This document shows, one piece after another, positions 40,586 through 49,508 of a stretch of DNA of 64,000 nucleotides; position 1 is the first letter of the stretch; each line of letters opens with the position of its first letter. The DNA is from Nocardioides lacusdianchii (lineage in GTDB: Bacteria > Actinomycetota > Actinomycetes > Propionibacteriales > Nocardioidaceae). The notes below the pieces were generated by a model that did not search any database, was not told the DNA's origin, and was given only the letters and a program-made list of their open reading frames with translations. The stretch is taken from positions 186,001 through 250,000 of the forward strand of contig NZ_JADHZD010000004.1 in NCBI RefSeq assembly GCF_020102855.1, read 5' to 3'. Both the position numbers and the translations under genes were made by a program.

Positions 40586-40924
40586 TCAGGATTCCAAGCA
40601 GAACTCGTTGCCCTCAGGGTCGAGCATCACGACGAGGGTGTCGTCCTGGCGGACGGTCCGAGCGCCCAGCGCCACGAGCCGGTCCCGCTCGTCGGCGAGT
40701 GGACCCATCGCCCGCAGGTCGAAGTGCTGGCGGTTCTTCGCGACCTTCGTCTCGGGAACCCGCTGGAACCACAAGCTGGGGCCTCCCCACCCGGCGGGTT
40801 CGACCCACGCGCGCTCCGACGTGCTGTCCTCGTCGACGTCAGAGCCGAGCGCGGCCGCCCAGAAGGCCGCCAGTGCGAGCGGATCGTGGCAGTCGAAGGT
40901 CACGGACTTCACGAAGGACGGCAT
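40586..40924 (-). CDS. VOC-fold (glyoxalase/bleomycin resistance-like) protein
   Basis: A 112-residue protein of the glyoxalase-like, YdcJ-type: VKSVTFDCHDPLALAAFWAAALGSDV, GPSLWFQRVPETKVAKNRQHFDLRAM, VVMLDPEGNEFCLES. His in TFDCHD and QHFDL and Glu in GNEFCL fit the metal-ligand positions. A single-domain form that would dimerise. The function is unknown; the relatives are commonly annotated only as VOC proteins. Confidence 0.85.
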   Translation of the reverse strand: MPSFVKSVTFDCHDPLALAAFWAAALGSDVDEDSTSERAWVEPAGWGGPSLWFQRVPETKVAKNRQHFDLRAMGPLADERDRLVALGARTVRQDDTLVVMLDPEGNEFCLES

Positions 40925-40930
40925 AGGTGC

Positions 40931-40936
40931 ACGCTA
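40931..40936 (-). promoter_or_regulatory. -10 hexamer TAGCGT on minus strand, leaderless spacing
   Basis: TAGCGT ends 6 nt before the ATG at 40924 of the VOC gene. Confidence 0.45.
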
Positions 40937-40998
40937 GTAGCCGAGGAGGACGTGCCTGTGGCCCCGCCATCACGTGGGTGGCGGGGTGTGGGGCGGGG

Positions 40999-42486
40999 TC
41001 ATCTTCGCGGTGACGGGATCCGCGGTGTGCTGGAGTCGGGTGGATCAAGCGCGGTCGTGCCGGTGCGGTCTCGGCGGTAGCGGTGCCCGTGCGGGGACGT
41101 CCACTCGAACACTCCGGGCGCGGCCATGTCATAGCGCCAAGCACTGTGGGTCTTGAGGCGGTGGTGGAACCGGCACAGCGCACCCAGGTTCTCGGTCTCC
41201 GTAGGTCCGGGCTGGGGTCGACCTTCCGCCTCGGCGTCATGGTCGTACTCGATGACGTGGTCGACGTCGCACCCGCGCGCCGGTCGACCGCAGAATGGGA
41301 ACACGCAGGTGCGATCGCGAAGAACCACGTGCTCACGGATCCGGTCCGGGATCTCGTAACCGGGCGCGGACTTCTCCTGGTTGAGGTCGATGACCGGCTT
41401 GACCGTGACCTTCGTCCGCGAGTCGCCACACCACGACTTCAGCTGCTCCAGCAGGACCAGCCTCTGCCCCTCCTCCAGCCGCCCCGTCGACCCGAACACG
41501 GTGGTGTCGCCGGACAGGGTGGCGTCGAAATGGGCGTGGAGGACGACCTCGCGGGCGGCAGGGAGGTCTGGTCTCGATACGCCGGCTCGTTCCTCACCGG
41601 CTACTCGACCACCAGCCGAGTCACTTGCTACTCGACCACCAGCAGAGTCACTTGCCGGTCGACCACCAGCAGGGTCGTGGAGGTCGAGCGCGGTCTGCGT
41701 CCGCGCCAGGTCACCCAGCGCCTTGGCCCGACGGGCGTCGAGCGGCAGCTCGGACCCGAGGGCCTTCATGGTGGCTGCGCCGTGGGCGAGGGCCTGGTGG
41801 AGGTCGAGTCCGTCGGCGAGGTCGATCTCGGCCTCGAGCCGCACGGTCCCGGCGAAGTGGACGTCCTCGTCGTGGATCGTGACGTGGCGCGGGTCGACGT
41901 GGAGGTACCCGTCCTCCGGGTCCGCGGCCAGGTCCGTCTCGGCCAGGTCGAACCGCTTGATCGTCTCCGCGACCAGCCGGTCCAGCTGGGCGGGTCCGAT
42001 CTTCCCCGCGACCGCTGCGACCTGCGCGTCGACGAACCGGGCGGCTTCCACGGTGAGGGCCGGACTCGAGTGGATGGTCGCCTCCGCCACCGCCCGGGCT
42101 CGCCAGGCCGGCACCCGCCCGGCGTGGACCTGCGCCCACAACCGCGGGAGACGGTGCCGCAGCTCGAGGGCGTGGCCGATGAGCTTCTTCGCCGACACGC
42201 TCGTGATGCCGAGGACAGTGCCGAGCTCGGCGACGCAGAACTCCGCCACCAGCGGCGTACCCGGACCGGCGATGGGCTCCTCGTGCTCACACCCCGCGAC
42301 GGTGAACGACGCGGCGGAGTGGATCGACTCCGGAGGGTGCAGGTCGGCCCACCGGGCGGCGAGGTCGAGCTGGCGGGCGGCGGCAGCGTCTTCCACGCTG
42401 CGGGCGGAGCGGATCGAGGCGAGCAGGGCCGTGGGGCCGAGGGCGTCTGCCCCGGCCTCCGGCTCCACTTCCAGTTCCTCGATCAT
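40999..42486 (-). CDS. HNH endonuclease / DUF222 protein (13E12 repeat family)
   Basis: A 495-residue protein of the 13E12 group common in multiple copies in actinobacteria. DUF222 covers about residues 30-330; the HNH nuclease is near the C terminus (DRTCVFPFCGRPARGCDVDHVIEYDHDAEAEGRPQPGPTETENLGALCRFHHRLKTH, with the paired Cys, the DHV and the FHH). A translated repeat insertion interrupts DUF222 near residue 290-302 (ASDSAGGRV twice). Likely a selfish or mobile gene; no transposase is nearby. Start ATG 42486 by leaderless rule. Confidence 0.88.
   Translation of the reverse strand: MIEELEVEPEAGADALGPTALLASIRSARSVEDAAAARQLDLAARWADLHPPESIHSAASFTVAGCEHEEPIAGPGTPLVAEFCVAELGTVLGITSVSAKKLIGHALELRHRLPRLWAQVHAGRVPAWRARAVAEATIHSSPALTVEAARFVDAQVAAVAGKIGPAQLDRLVAETIKRFDLAETDLAADPEDGYLHVDPRHVTIHDEDVHFAGTVRLEAEIDLADGLDLHQALAHGAATMKALGSELPLDARRAKALGDLARTQTALDLHDPAGGRPASDSAGGRVASDSAGGRVAGEERAGVSRPDLPAAREVVLHAHFDATLSGDTTVFGSTGRLEEGQRLVLLEQLKSWCGDSRTKVTVKPVIDLNQEKSAPGYEIPDRIREHVVLRDRTCVFPFCGRPARGCDVDHVIEYDHDAEAEGRPQPGPTETENLGALCRFHHRLKTHSAWRYDMAAPGVFEWTSPHGHRYRRDRTGTTALDPPDSSTPRIPSPRR
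41571..41680. repeat. Repeat element and 27-bp tandem repeat inside the HNH gene
   Basis: A copy of the dispersed repeat (starting GTCTCGATACGCCGGCTCGT) runs into two and a half units of a 27-bp tandem (41601-41627, 41628-41654, partial 41655-41680), each containing CTCGACCACCAGC. All units stay in frame. Confidence 0.7.
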
Positions 42487-42493
42487 GCGTTCG

Positions 42494-42499
42494 ATCCTA
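42494..42499 (-). promoter_or_regulatory. -10 hexamer TAGGAT on minus strand, leaderless spacing
   Basis: TAGGAT ends 7 nt before the ATG at 42486 of the HNH gene. Confidence 0.5.
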
Positions 42500-42534
42500 G
42501 GGAAGGGGTCCGACAACGGGCCAGGTCTCCGATG

Positions 42535-42580
42535 CGCCTCGCTCGTTCCTCGCTCCGGCTGCTCGACCACCGGCGGTGGG
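42535..42580. repeat. Dispersed GC-rich repeat copy, intergenic
   Basis: CGCCTCGCTCGTTCCTCGCT then CCGGCTGCTCGACCACCGGCGG; same consensus as at 20415 and 41571. It fills the space between the divergent HNH and DUF808 genes. Confidence 0.55.
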
Positions 42581-42677
42581 GGCGTGCTCGGCGACTCGGC
42601 CACCCGGGGGAAGCGGGTGCGCCGATAGGCTGCCCCACGCACCACCCCTTCCCGACCCCTGACCCGGAGGACCACCC

Positions 42678-43802
42678 ATGGCCGGCGGACTGTTCGCCCT
42701 CCTCGACGACGTCGCCGCACTCGCCCGGATCGCCGCGGCCAGCGTGGACGACGTGGGCGCCGCCGCCGGGCGGGCCAGCATGAAGGCCGCGGGCGTGGTC
42801 GTCGACGACACGGCCGTCACGCCGCAGTACCTCCACGGGTCCCCGGCCAAGCGCGAGCTGCCGATCATCAAGAAGATCGCGATCGGCTCGCTGCGCAACA
42901 AGCTGCTCTTCATCCTGCCGGCCGCGGTGCTCCTGGGGCAGTTCCTCCCGCAGCTGCTGCCGGTGATCCTCATCTTCGGCGGCGGGTTCCTCGCCTACGA
43001 GGGCGCGCACAAGGTGTGGGAGAAGGTCAGCGGCCACGAGCCGGTCGCCGAGGAGGCGGAGGAGGAGCTCACCAGCGCGGGTGAGCTGAGCCCTGAGCAC
43101 GAGGCGAAGACGGTCGCCGGCGCCATCCGGACCGACTTCATCCTGAGCGCCGAGATCATGGTCATCGCGCTCAAGGAGGTCGTCACGTCCGACCCCGACG
43201 CCACCATCTGGATGCGGGCGATCGTCCTGGCGGCGGTCGCCGTGCTGATCACGGTCCTGGTCTACGGCGTGGTCGCGCTCATCGTGAAGATGGACGACGT
43301 CGGGCTCCACCTCGCGGAGAAGCCCTCCAAGGGAGCCCAGCGCGTGGGTCTCGCCCTCGTGTCCGCGATGCCGCGCCTGCTCACCGCGATCTCCCTCATC
43401 GGCACGCTGGCCATGCTGTGGGTCGGCGGCCACATCCTCCTGGTCAGCCTCTACGAGATCGGCGGAGACGGCGGCCTGCTCGACGGCACCGCGTTCGGTG
43501 ACGTGCTGTATGCGCCGTACGACGCGATCCACCACTGGGAGGACGCCGTGCACGACGCCGTCGGCGGGACCCTCGGTGCGCTGCTCGGCTGGGTGGTGAA
43601 CACCTTGCTCTCCGGTGTCGTCGGCCTCGTCGTCGGCGGTCTGGTGCTGGCCGTGCTGCACGCCTTCGGGATCGGCGGCGGCCACGGCTCCGGCCACGGC
43701 TCCGGGCACGACTCCCACGACGAGGGCGGCGTCGACGGGCACGACGCCAGGCACGACGAGGCGGCCCCCGGCGGCACCGCCGAGGATTCTCCGAATCGCT
43801 GA
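42678..43802 (+). CDS. DUF808 inner-membrane protein (YedI-like)
   Basis: A 374-residue membrane protein. The N-terminal GGLFALLDDVAALARIAAASVDDVG and VVVDDTAVTPQYLHG segments are family signatures; about seven transmembrane helices follow, and the C terminus is His/Gly/Asp-rich (HGSGHGSGHDSHDEGGVDGHDARHDE), a likely metal-binding tail. The function of the family is unknown. GGAGG (42666-42670) precedes the ATG. Confidence 0.87.
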   Translation: MAGGLFALLDDVAALARIAAASVDDVGAAAGRASMKAAGVVVDDTAVTPQYLHGSPAKRELPIIKKIAIGSLRNKLLFILPAAVLLGQFLPQLLPVILIFGGGFLAYEGAHKVWEKVSGHEPVAEEAEEELTSAGELSPEHEAKTVAGAIRTDFILSAEIMVIALKEVVTSDPDATIWMRAIVLAAVAVLITVLVYGVVALIVKMDDVGLHLAEKPSKGAQRVGLALVSAMPRLLTAISLIGTLAMLWVGGHILLVSLYEIGGDGGLLDGTAFGDVLYAPYDAIHHWEDAVHDAVGGTLGALLGWVVNTLLSGVVGLVVGGLVLAVLHAFGIGGGHGSGHGSGHDSHDEGGVDGHDARHDEAAPGGTAEDSPNR

Positions 43803-43895
43803 AGGCGGTTTTACCCTCTTCTGGTCCGCGCGGGAGATCCCGACGATGCACAGATGTGCGGCGCAGACGCACCTCCTCGACACCAGGAGACACAG

Positions 43896-45353
43896 ATGGA
43901 CTTCAAGGTCGCCGACCTCAGCCTCGCCGCCTACGGCCGCAAGGAGATCGAGCTCGCAGAGCACGAGATGCCCGGCCTGATGGCCATGCGTGAGCGCTAC
44001 GGCAAGGAGCAGCCCCTCAAGGGCGCCCGCGTCGCCGGCTCGCTGCACATGACGATCCAGACCGCCGTCCTCATCGAGACGCTCGTCGCGCTCGGTGCCG
44101 ACGTGCGCTGGGCCACCTGCAACATCTTCTCGACCCAGGACCACGCTGCCGCGGCCGTCGTCGTCGGCACCGAGGGCACGGTCGACGCCCCCGCCGGCAC
44201 GCCCGTCTTCGCCTGGAAGGGCGAGACCCTCGGCGAGTACTGGGACGAGGCCGAGAAGGTCTTCGCCTTCAGCGACGCCGACGGCAACCCGGTCGGCCCC
44301 AACGTCCTCCTCGACGACGGCGGCGACATCACGATGCTGCTGCACCTCGGCGTCGAGTTCGAGAAGACCGGTGTCGTGCCGTCGCAGGACAGCACCGACA
44401 ACGAGGAGTTCAAGGAGGTCCTGCGGGTCCTGGCCCGTTCCGTGGCCAGCAAGCCGGGCTACTGGACCGCCGTCGCGAAGGACATCAAGGGCGTGTCCGA
44501 GGAGACCACCACCGGCGTGCTGCGCCTCTACGAGCGCTTCCGCGAGGGCACGCTGCTCTTCCCGGCCATCAACGTCAACGACTCGGTCACCAAGTCGAAG
44601 TTCGACAACAAGTACGGCTGCCGCCACTCGCTCATCGACGGCATCAACCGCGCCACCGACGTCATGATCGGCGGCAAGGTCGCGGTCGTGTGCGGCTACG
44701 GCGACGTCGGCAAGGGCTCCGCGGAGTCCCTGCGTGGCCAGGGTGCGCGCGTCATCGTCACCGAGATCGACCCGATCTGCGCCCTGCAGGCCGCCATGGA
44801 CGGCTACGAGGTGCGTCGCCTGGAGTCCGTCGTCGAGACGGCCGACATCTTCATCACCACGACCGGCAACTTCAACATCATCACGGTCGAGCACTTCCAC
44901 AAGATGAAGCACCAGGCGATCGTCGGCAACATCGGTCACTTCGACAACGAGATCGACATGGCCGGCCTGGCGAAGATCCCCGGCATCGTCAAGGACGAGA
45001 TCAAGCCGCAGGTCCACCAGTGGATCTTCCCCAGCGAGGGCGACGAGCCCGGCAAGAAGATCATCGTGCTGTCCGAGGGTCGCCTGCTCAACCTGGGCAA
45101 CGCCACCGGGCACCCGTCGTTCGTCATGTCGAACTCCTTCACCAACCAGGTGCTGGCGCAGATCGAGCTGTTCACCAAGGCCGACGACTACGAGCTCGGC
45201 GTCCACGTGCTGCCCAAGCACCTCGACGAGGAGGTGGCCCGCCTGCACCTCGACGCCCTCGGTGTCGAGCTGACGGAGCTCACCAAGGAGCAGGCCGAGT
45301 ACCTCGGTGTCGACGTGGCCGGTCCCTTCAAGTCCGACCACTACCGCTACTGA
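43896..45353 (+). CDS. ahcY: Adenosylhomocysteinase
   Basis: NAD-dependent hydrolysis of S-adenosylhomocysteine to homocysteine and adenosine, clearing the product of methyl transfer. 485 residues. Landmarks: [15 protein letters not shown], the [14 protein letters not shown] and VFAWKGETL substrate loops, [25 protein letters not shown] with catalytic Lys/Asp, NAD fold [32 protein letters not shown], and the C-terminal KSDHYRY that closes over NAD. AGGAGA precedes the ATG. Located before mtrA, as in mycobacteria (sahH-tmk-mtrA); tmk is absent here. Confidence 0.97.
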   Translation: MDFKVADLSLAAYGRKEIELAEHEMPGLMAMRERYGKEQPLKGARVAGSLHMTIQTAVLIETLVALGADVRWATCNIFSTQDHAAAAVVVGTEGTVDAPAGTPVFAWKGETLGEYWDEAEKVFAFSDADGNPVGPNVLLDDGGDITMLLHLGVEFEKTGVVPSQDSTDNEEFKEVLRVLARSVASKPGYWTAVAKDIKGVSEETTTGVLRLYERFREGTLLFPAINVNDSVTKSKFDNKYGCRHSLIDGINRATDVMIGGKVAVVCGYGDVGKGSAESLRGQGARVIVTEIDPICALQAAMDGYEVRRLESVVETADIFITTTGNFNIITVEHFHKMKHQAIVGNIGHFDNEIDMAGLAKIPGIVKDEIKPQVHQWIFPSEGDEPGKKIIVLSEGRLLNLGNATGHPSFVMSNSFTNQVLAQIELFTKADDYELGVHVLPKHLDEEVARLHLDALGVELTELTKEQAEYLGVDVAGPFKSDHYRY

Positions 45354-45382
45354 GTCCTGCTCATGACTGCGGGTGCCAGCCC

Positions 45383-45388
45383 TAGACT
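45383..45388 (+). promoter_or_regulatory. -10 hexamer TAGACT for mtrA, leaderless spacing
   Basis: TAGACT ends 6 nt before the ATG at 45395. Confidence 0.5.
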
Positions 45389-45394
45389 GGCGCC

Positions 45395-46099
45395 ATGAAC
45401 GATCCTGTCGAACCCGCGCGCGGAAGCGTGCTCGTCGTCGACGACGACGCCTCCCTGGCGGAGATGCTCTCCATCGTCCTCCGCCAGGAGGGGTTCGACA
45501 GCCGCATCGTGGGCCGCGGCGACGTGGCCCTCGACGCGTTCCGCGACTACAAGCCCGACCTGGTCCTCCTCGACCTGATGCTGCCCGGCAAGGACGGCAT
45601 CGACGTGTGCAAGGAGATCCGCGCCGAGTCGGGCGTGCCGATCGTGATGCTCACCGCGAAGGGTGACACCGTCGACGTGGTCGTCGGCCTCGAGTCCGGG
45701 GCCGACGACTACATCGTCAAGCCCTTCAAGCCCAAGGAGCTCGTCGCCCGCGTCCGGGCGCGCATGCGTCGCAACGACGTCACCCCCGACGAGGGCCTCA
45801 CCATCGGCGACGTGACCATCGACGTCGCCGGCCACTCCGTGACGCGCGGCGAGGAGCCGATCAACCTCACGCCCCTGGAGTTCGACCTCCTCGTGTGCCT
45901 GGCCCGCAAGCCCTGGCAGGTCTTCACCCGCGAGGTGCTGCTCGAGCAGGTCTGGGGATACCGCCACAGCGCCGACACCCGGCTGGTCAACGTGCACGTG
46001 CAGCGCCTGCGCTCCAAGGTCGAGCACGACCCGGAGAACCCGGAGGTCGTGGTGACCGTCCGCGGTGTCGGCTACAAGGCCGGCAAGTCCCCGGCGTGA
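45395..46099 (+). CDS. mtrA: Response regulator MtrA
   Basis: A 234-residue OmpR-family regulator of cell-wall turnover, division and osmotic response. The receiver has the acidic pair Asp16-Asp18, phosphoacceptor Asp60 (DLVLLDLMLPGKDG) and Lys in IVKPFKPKEL. The DNA-binding domain (INLTPLEFDLLVCLARKPWQVFTREVLLEQVWGYRH, VNVHVQRLRSKVEHDPENPEVVVTVRGVGYKAG) is near-identical in pattern to other MtrA. Downstream are mtrB and lpqB in the conserved order. Confidence 0.96.
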   Translation: MNDPVEPARGSVLVVDDDASLAEMLSIVLRQEGFDSRIVGRGDVALDAFRDYKPDLVLLDLMLPGKDGIDVCKEIRAESGVPIVMLTAKGDTVDVVVGLESGADDYIVKPFKPKELVARVRARMRRNDVTPDEGLTIGDVTIDVAGHSVTRGEEPINLTPLEFDLLVCLARKPWQVFTREVLLEQVWGYRHSADTRLVNVHVQRLRSKVEHDPENPEVVVTVRGVGYKAGKSPA

Positions 46100-46103
46100 C
46101 CCG

Positions 46104-47705
46104 ATGAGGCTCCTCGACCGGTTGCCGCCGGTCCTGCGCCACGGGCCTGCCTTCTGGCGACGCTCGGTGCAGGCACGCGTCGTGGTCAGCACGGTGCTGC
46201 TGTCCGCCGCCGTCGTCGGCATCGTCGGGTGGTTCCTCATCCAGCAGACCCGCGACGGCCTGCTCGAGAACCGTGTCGACGCAGTCGTGCAGGAGGCCGA
46301 GGGCGAGACCGAGGCGGCCCGCGCCGGGCTCGCCGCCCAGCCGGGCCTCGACGTCGACGAGTCCGCGCAGCAGCAGGCGCTCGTCGAGCCGATCCAGGCC
46401 CGTGGTGCGACCCGCGGCTTCGCCGTGGTGCTGTCGCCGCCGATCAGCGAGGGCGTACGCCTGGCCGACGGAGGCGCGAAGTTCACCGAGGGCCTCGACC
46501 TCAGCAGCGTGCCGGAGAAGCTCGAGGCGCGCTTCGACTCCGTCTCGCCGACCGCCTGGACCTACACCGACATCCGCACCACGCGCGAGATCCCCGGACT
46601 GCCGGAGGGCCCCGGCATCGTGGTGGGCAGCCAGGTCCGGCTACCGGCCGACGACAACACCTACACCCTCTACTACCTCTACCCCCTCGCCGAGCAGCAG
46701 GAGACGCTGGCGCTGGTCTCGCGGGCCATGCTCGTCGCCGGCGTCCCGCTGCTGCTGCTCGTCGCGGGCCTCACCTGGCTGGTGACCCGGCAGGTCGTGA
46801 CGCCGATCCGGATGGCGCGACGCGTCGCCGAGCGACTGGCGGCCGGCCACCTCCAGGAGCGGCTGCGGGTGCGGGGCGAGGACGACCTCGCCCGCCTCGC
46901 GACGTCCTTCAACCAGATGGCCTCCAACCTCCAGCGACAGATCCGCCAGCTCGAGGAGCTCAGCCGGCTCCAGCGCCGCTTCGTCTCCGACGTCTCCCAC
47001 GAGCTCCGTACGCCGATCACGACGGTGCGCATGGCCAGCGACGTCATCCACGACGCGCGGCCCTTCCTCGACCCCGTCACCGGTCGCGCCGCCGAGCTGC
47101 TCCAGAAGGAGCTCGACCGCTTCGAGACCCTGCTGGCCGACCTGCTCGAGATCAGCCGCTTCGACGCCGGCGCCGCCGTGCTCGAGGCGGAGGACGTGGA
47201 CCTCGTCGACGTCGCGCGGCGCGTGGTCGACATGACCTCGGCGCTCGCCGCGCAGCGCGACACCCGTGTCGTGCTGCACGACCCCGGCTCGCCGTGCGTC
47301 GCCGAGGCGGACGTACGCCGGGTGGAGCGGATCGTGCGCAACCTGGTCACCAACGCGATCGACCACGCGGAGTCGCGTGACGTCGAGATCTTCGTCGGCT
47401 CGGACCGGCAGTCCGCGGCCATCGCGGTGCGCGACCACGGGATCGGCCTCGGGCCGGGGGAGTCCGCGATGGTCTTCAACCGCTTCTGGCGTGCCGACCC
47501 CGCCCGGGCCCGCACGAGCGGCGGCACGGGCCTGGGCCTGTCGATCTCGCTCGAGGACACCCACCTGCACGACGGGTGGCTCCAGGCGTGGGGGCGTCCG
47601 GGCGAGGGTGCGCAGTTCCGCCTCACGCTGCCGCGCCCGCTCGGCACCCAGCTGCGGCACTCGCCCCTGCCGCTGGTGCCCGACGACGCCCGGGAGACCG
47701 CATGA
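46104..47705 (+). CDS. mtrB: Sensor histidine kinase MtrB
   Basis: A 533-residue membrane kinase for MtrA. Two transmembrane helices (about residues 23-45 and 206-228) frame an extracytoplasmic sensor domain of ~160 residues; then HAMP (TPIRMARRVAERLAAGHLQERLRVRGEDDLARL), HisKA with phosphorylated His299 in SDVSHELRTP, and the ATPase with NLVTNAIDHAE (N box), AVRDHGIGLGPGE (G1) and GGTGLGLSISLE (G2). Lies 4 bp after mtrA and overlaps lpqB by ATGA. Confidence 0.95.
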   Translation: MRLLDRLPPVLRHGPAFWRRSVQARVVVSTVLLSAAVVGIVGWFLIQQTRDGLLENRVDAVVQEAEGETEAARAGLAAQPGLDVDESAQQQALVEPIQARGATRGFAVVLSPPISEGVRLADGGAKFTEGLDLSSVPEKLEARFDSVSPTAWTYTDIRTTREIPGLPEGPGIVVGSQVRLPADDNTYTLYYLYPLAEQQETLALVSRAMLVAGVPLLLLVAGLTWLVTRQVVTPIRMARRVAERLAAGHLQERLRVRGEDDLARLATSFNQMASNLQRQIRQLEELSRLQRRFVSDVSHELRTPITTVRMASDVIHDARPFLDPVTGRAAELLQKELDRFETLLADLLEISRFDAGAAVLEAEDVDLVDVARRVVDMTSALAAQRDTRVVLHDPGSPCVAEADVRRVERIVRNLVTNAIDHAESRDVEIFVGSDRQSAAIAVRDHGIGLGPGESAMVFNRFWRADPARARTSGGTGLGLSISLEDTHLHDGWLQAWGRPGEGAQFRLTLPRPLGTQLRHSPLPLVPDDARETA

Positions 47706-49447
47706 GGACCGCCATGAGGAAGGCGGCACGGGGCGGGTGCCTGGTCGCGGCCCTCGCGCTGCTGTCGGGCTGCGTGCAGATGCCGAGCGAGGGCCCGGTC
47801 GTCGAGCCCCTGGTCTCCGCGGCCGCCGACGACGTCCCCGGCATCTCCTTCGACCCGAGGCCCCCGCAGGCCGGGGACTCGGCCGCCGACATCGTGGCCG
47901 GCTTCCTGGAGGCGATGAAGGCCACGCCCATCAGCCCGACCGTCGCACGCCAGTTCCTCTCCGAGGAGGCCGCTGACTCCTGGGTGCCCGAGCAGCAGAT
48001 CATCACCTACGCCGAGCTCGGCACGGCCGTGGGCGAGACGTCGGTGCGCATCCCGCTCTCCGAGGTCAACCGCTACGACGCCCGCGGGGCGTGGCAGCGC
48101 ACGCAGGCCGAGGCCCTGCTCGGGCTCGGGCTGGCGCTCGAGGACGGCGAGTGGCGCATCGAGGAGCTGCCGAACGCCCTGATCGTCCCGGACTCGTGGT
48201 TCGACGACGCCTACCAGCGCGTCTCGCTCTACTTCTTCGACCCCACGGCCCAGGTGCTGGTGCCCGAGCCCGTCTTCGTGCCGAGCGGCGACCAGTTCGC
48301 CTCCTCGCTCGTGCGGGGGCTCGCGGTGCAGCCCGACGACATCTCGCCCGACGTGGTGCAGACCTACTTCCCGACCGGGAGCGCGGAGGGCCTCGCCGTC
48401 CCGATCAGCAGCGCGGGCATCGCCACCGTGGCCCTCGCCGGGGACCCGGACGCCGTGGACGAGGAGACCGCGCAGCGGATGCTGGCCCAGCTCGTGTGGA
48501 CGTTGCGCCAAGAGCCGCGCATCCGGGCCGTGGAGCTGAGCATCGGTGGACGCGCGCTGGGCGGACCGGGCGGCTCGACGCAGGTGAACCTCGACGTGGG
48601 CAGTGCCTACGACCCCAACGGCGTACGCCCCAGCGCCGAGCTGTTCGCGCTCGACCGCGGGCTGCTCGTCTCCGGAGGGATCGGCGCCTTCGAGCCCACC
48701 GCCGGACCGCTCGGCACCGTGGACCTCGGCGTGCGCTCCGTCGGGGTGGACCTCACCGGCGCCCGCGCCGCCGCCGTCACCGACGACGGTGCGGACCTGC
48801 TGGTCGCGCCGGTCCAGGCGGCGGCGGGGGAGACGACGAGGCCGGTCGTCGGCGCGGTCGACCTCGCCGCGCCGGGCTGGGACCACCGCGACCGCATCTG
48901 GCTGCTGGACCGCGGGGCCGGGCGAGCGCGGGTCATCGTGGTCGTCGACGGCTCCGCGAGGGAGGTCGACGTCCCGGGCATCACCGGCCGGCCAGCCAGG
49001 TCGCTCCTGGTCTCGCGCGACGGGAGCCGGCTGGTGGCCGTCGTGCGCGGGGCCAAGGCCGACCGCGTGGTCTCGAGCCGGGTCCGCCAGGACGCGGCCG
49101 GGACGGTCCTGGGCGCCACCCGGGTCCGCACGCTGCCGCGCCCCACCGAGGGCAGCCCGCGCATCCGGGACATCGGCTGGCGCTCGCCGACCGCGGTCTC
49201 GGTCCTCAGCGACATCACCGAGGACCTCTCCGAGGTGCGCACCATCTCCGTCGACGGTGCCCCCGGCGAGGTCGCGAGCGGCGGCACCACCCGCTTGCGC
49301 GGACCGACCCGCCAGCTGGTCTCCTCACCGGTCGACGGCAGCGAGGTCTTCGCGCTCGCCGGTCGGGCCGTCACCAGCCTGACCCGCCTCGAGCGCCCGG
49401 TCCCCGATCTGGCGCGGGGGCTCACCTCCCTGACCTACGTCGGCTGA
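47702..49447 (+). CDS. lpqB: Lipoprotein LpqB
   Basis: A 581-residue lipoprotein that modulates MtrB in the MtrA-MtrB-LpqB system. Signal peptide with lipobox LLSGC (Cys at about residue 24). Then the LpqB N-terminal (sporulation/GerMN-like) region with two GerMN-like modules (SLYFFDPTAQVLVPEPVFVP) and a C-terminal beta-propeller-like region from about residue 320. The usual length is 580-600. Coupled with mtrB. Confidence 0.94.
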   Translation: MRTAMRKAARGGCLVAALALLSGCVQMPSEGPVVEPLVSAAADDVPGISFDPRPPQAGDSAADIVAGFLEAMKATPISPTVARQFLSEEAADSWVPEQQIITYAELGTAVGETSVRIPLSEVNRYDARGAWQRTQAEALLGLGLALEDGEWRIEELPNALIVPDSWFDDAYQRVSLYFFDPTAQVLVPEPVFVPSGDQFASSLVRGLAVQPDDISPDVVQTYFPTGSAEGLAVPISSAGIATVALAGDPDAVDEETAQRMLAQLVWTLRQEPRIRAVELSIGGRALGGPGGSTQVNLDVGSAYDPNGVRPSAELFALDRGLLVSGGIGAFEPTAGPLGTVDLGVRSVGVDLTGARAAAVTDDGADLLVAPVQAAAGETTRPVVGAVDLAAPGWDHRDRIWLLDRGAGRARVIVVVDGSAREVDVPGITGRPARSLLVSRDGSRLVAVVRGAKADRVVSSRVRQDAAGTVLGATRVRTLPRPTEGSPRIRDIGWRSPTAVSVLSDITEDLSEVRTISVDGAPGEVASGGTTRLRGPTRQLVSSPVDGSEVFALAGRAVTSLTRLERPVPDLARGLTSLTYVG

Positions 49448-49508
49448 CCCTCCACAGCCCAGCGCCGACCGGTTGCGGCCCCGGGCCGCGGGCTGCTGGC
49501 ATGGACGG

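Noticed and set aside
41601..41680. CRISPR-like array from the 27-bp repeats.
   Set aside because: Units are directly adjacent without spacers and are in frame within a coding gene; no cas genes.
40999..42486. Treating the HNH gene as a complete mobile element with defined ends.
   Set aside because: No transposase, terminal repeats or target duplication could be found around it.
43803..43895. A SAH-type riboswitch before ahcY.
   Set aside because: The 93-base gap has a short GTGCG/CGCAC hairpin but none of the conserved pattern I know for the SAH riboswitch.
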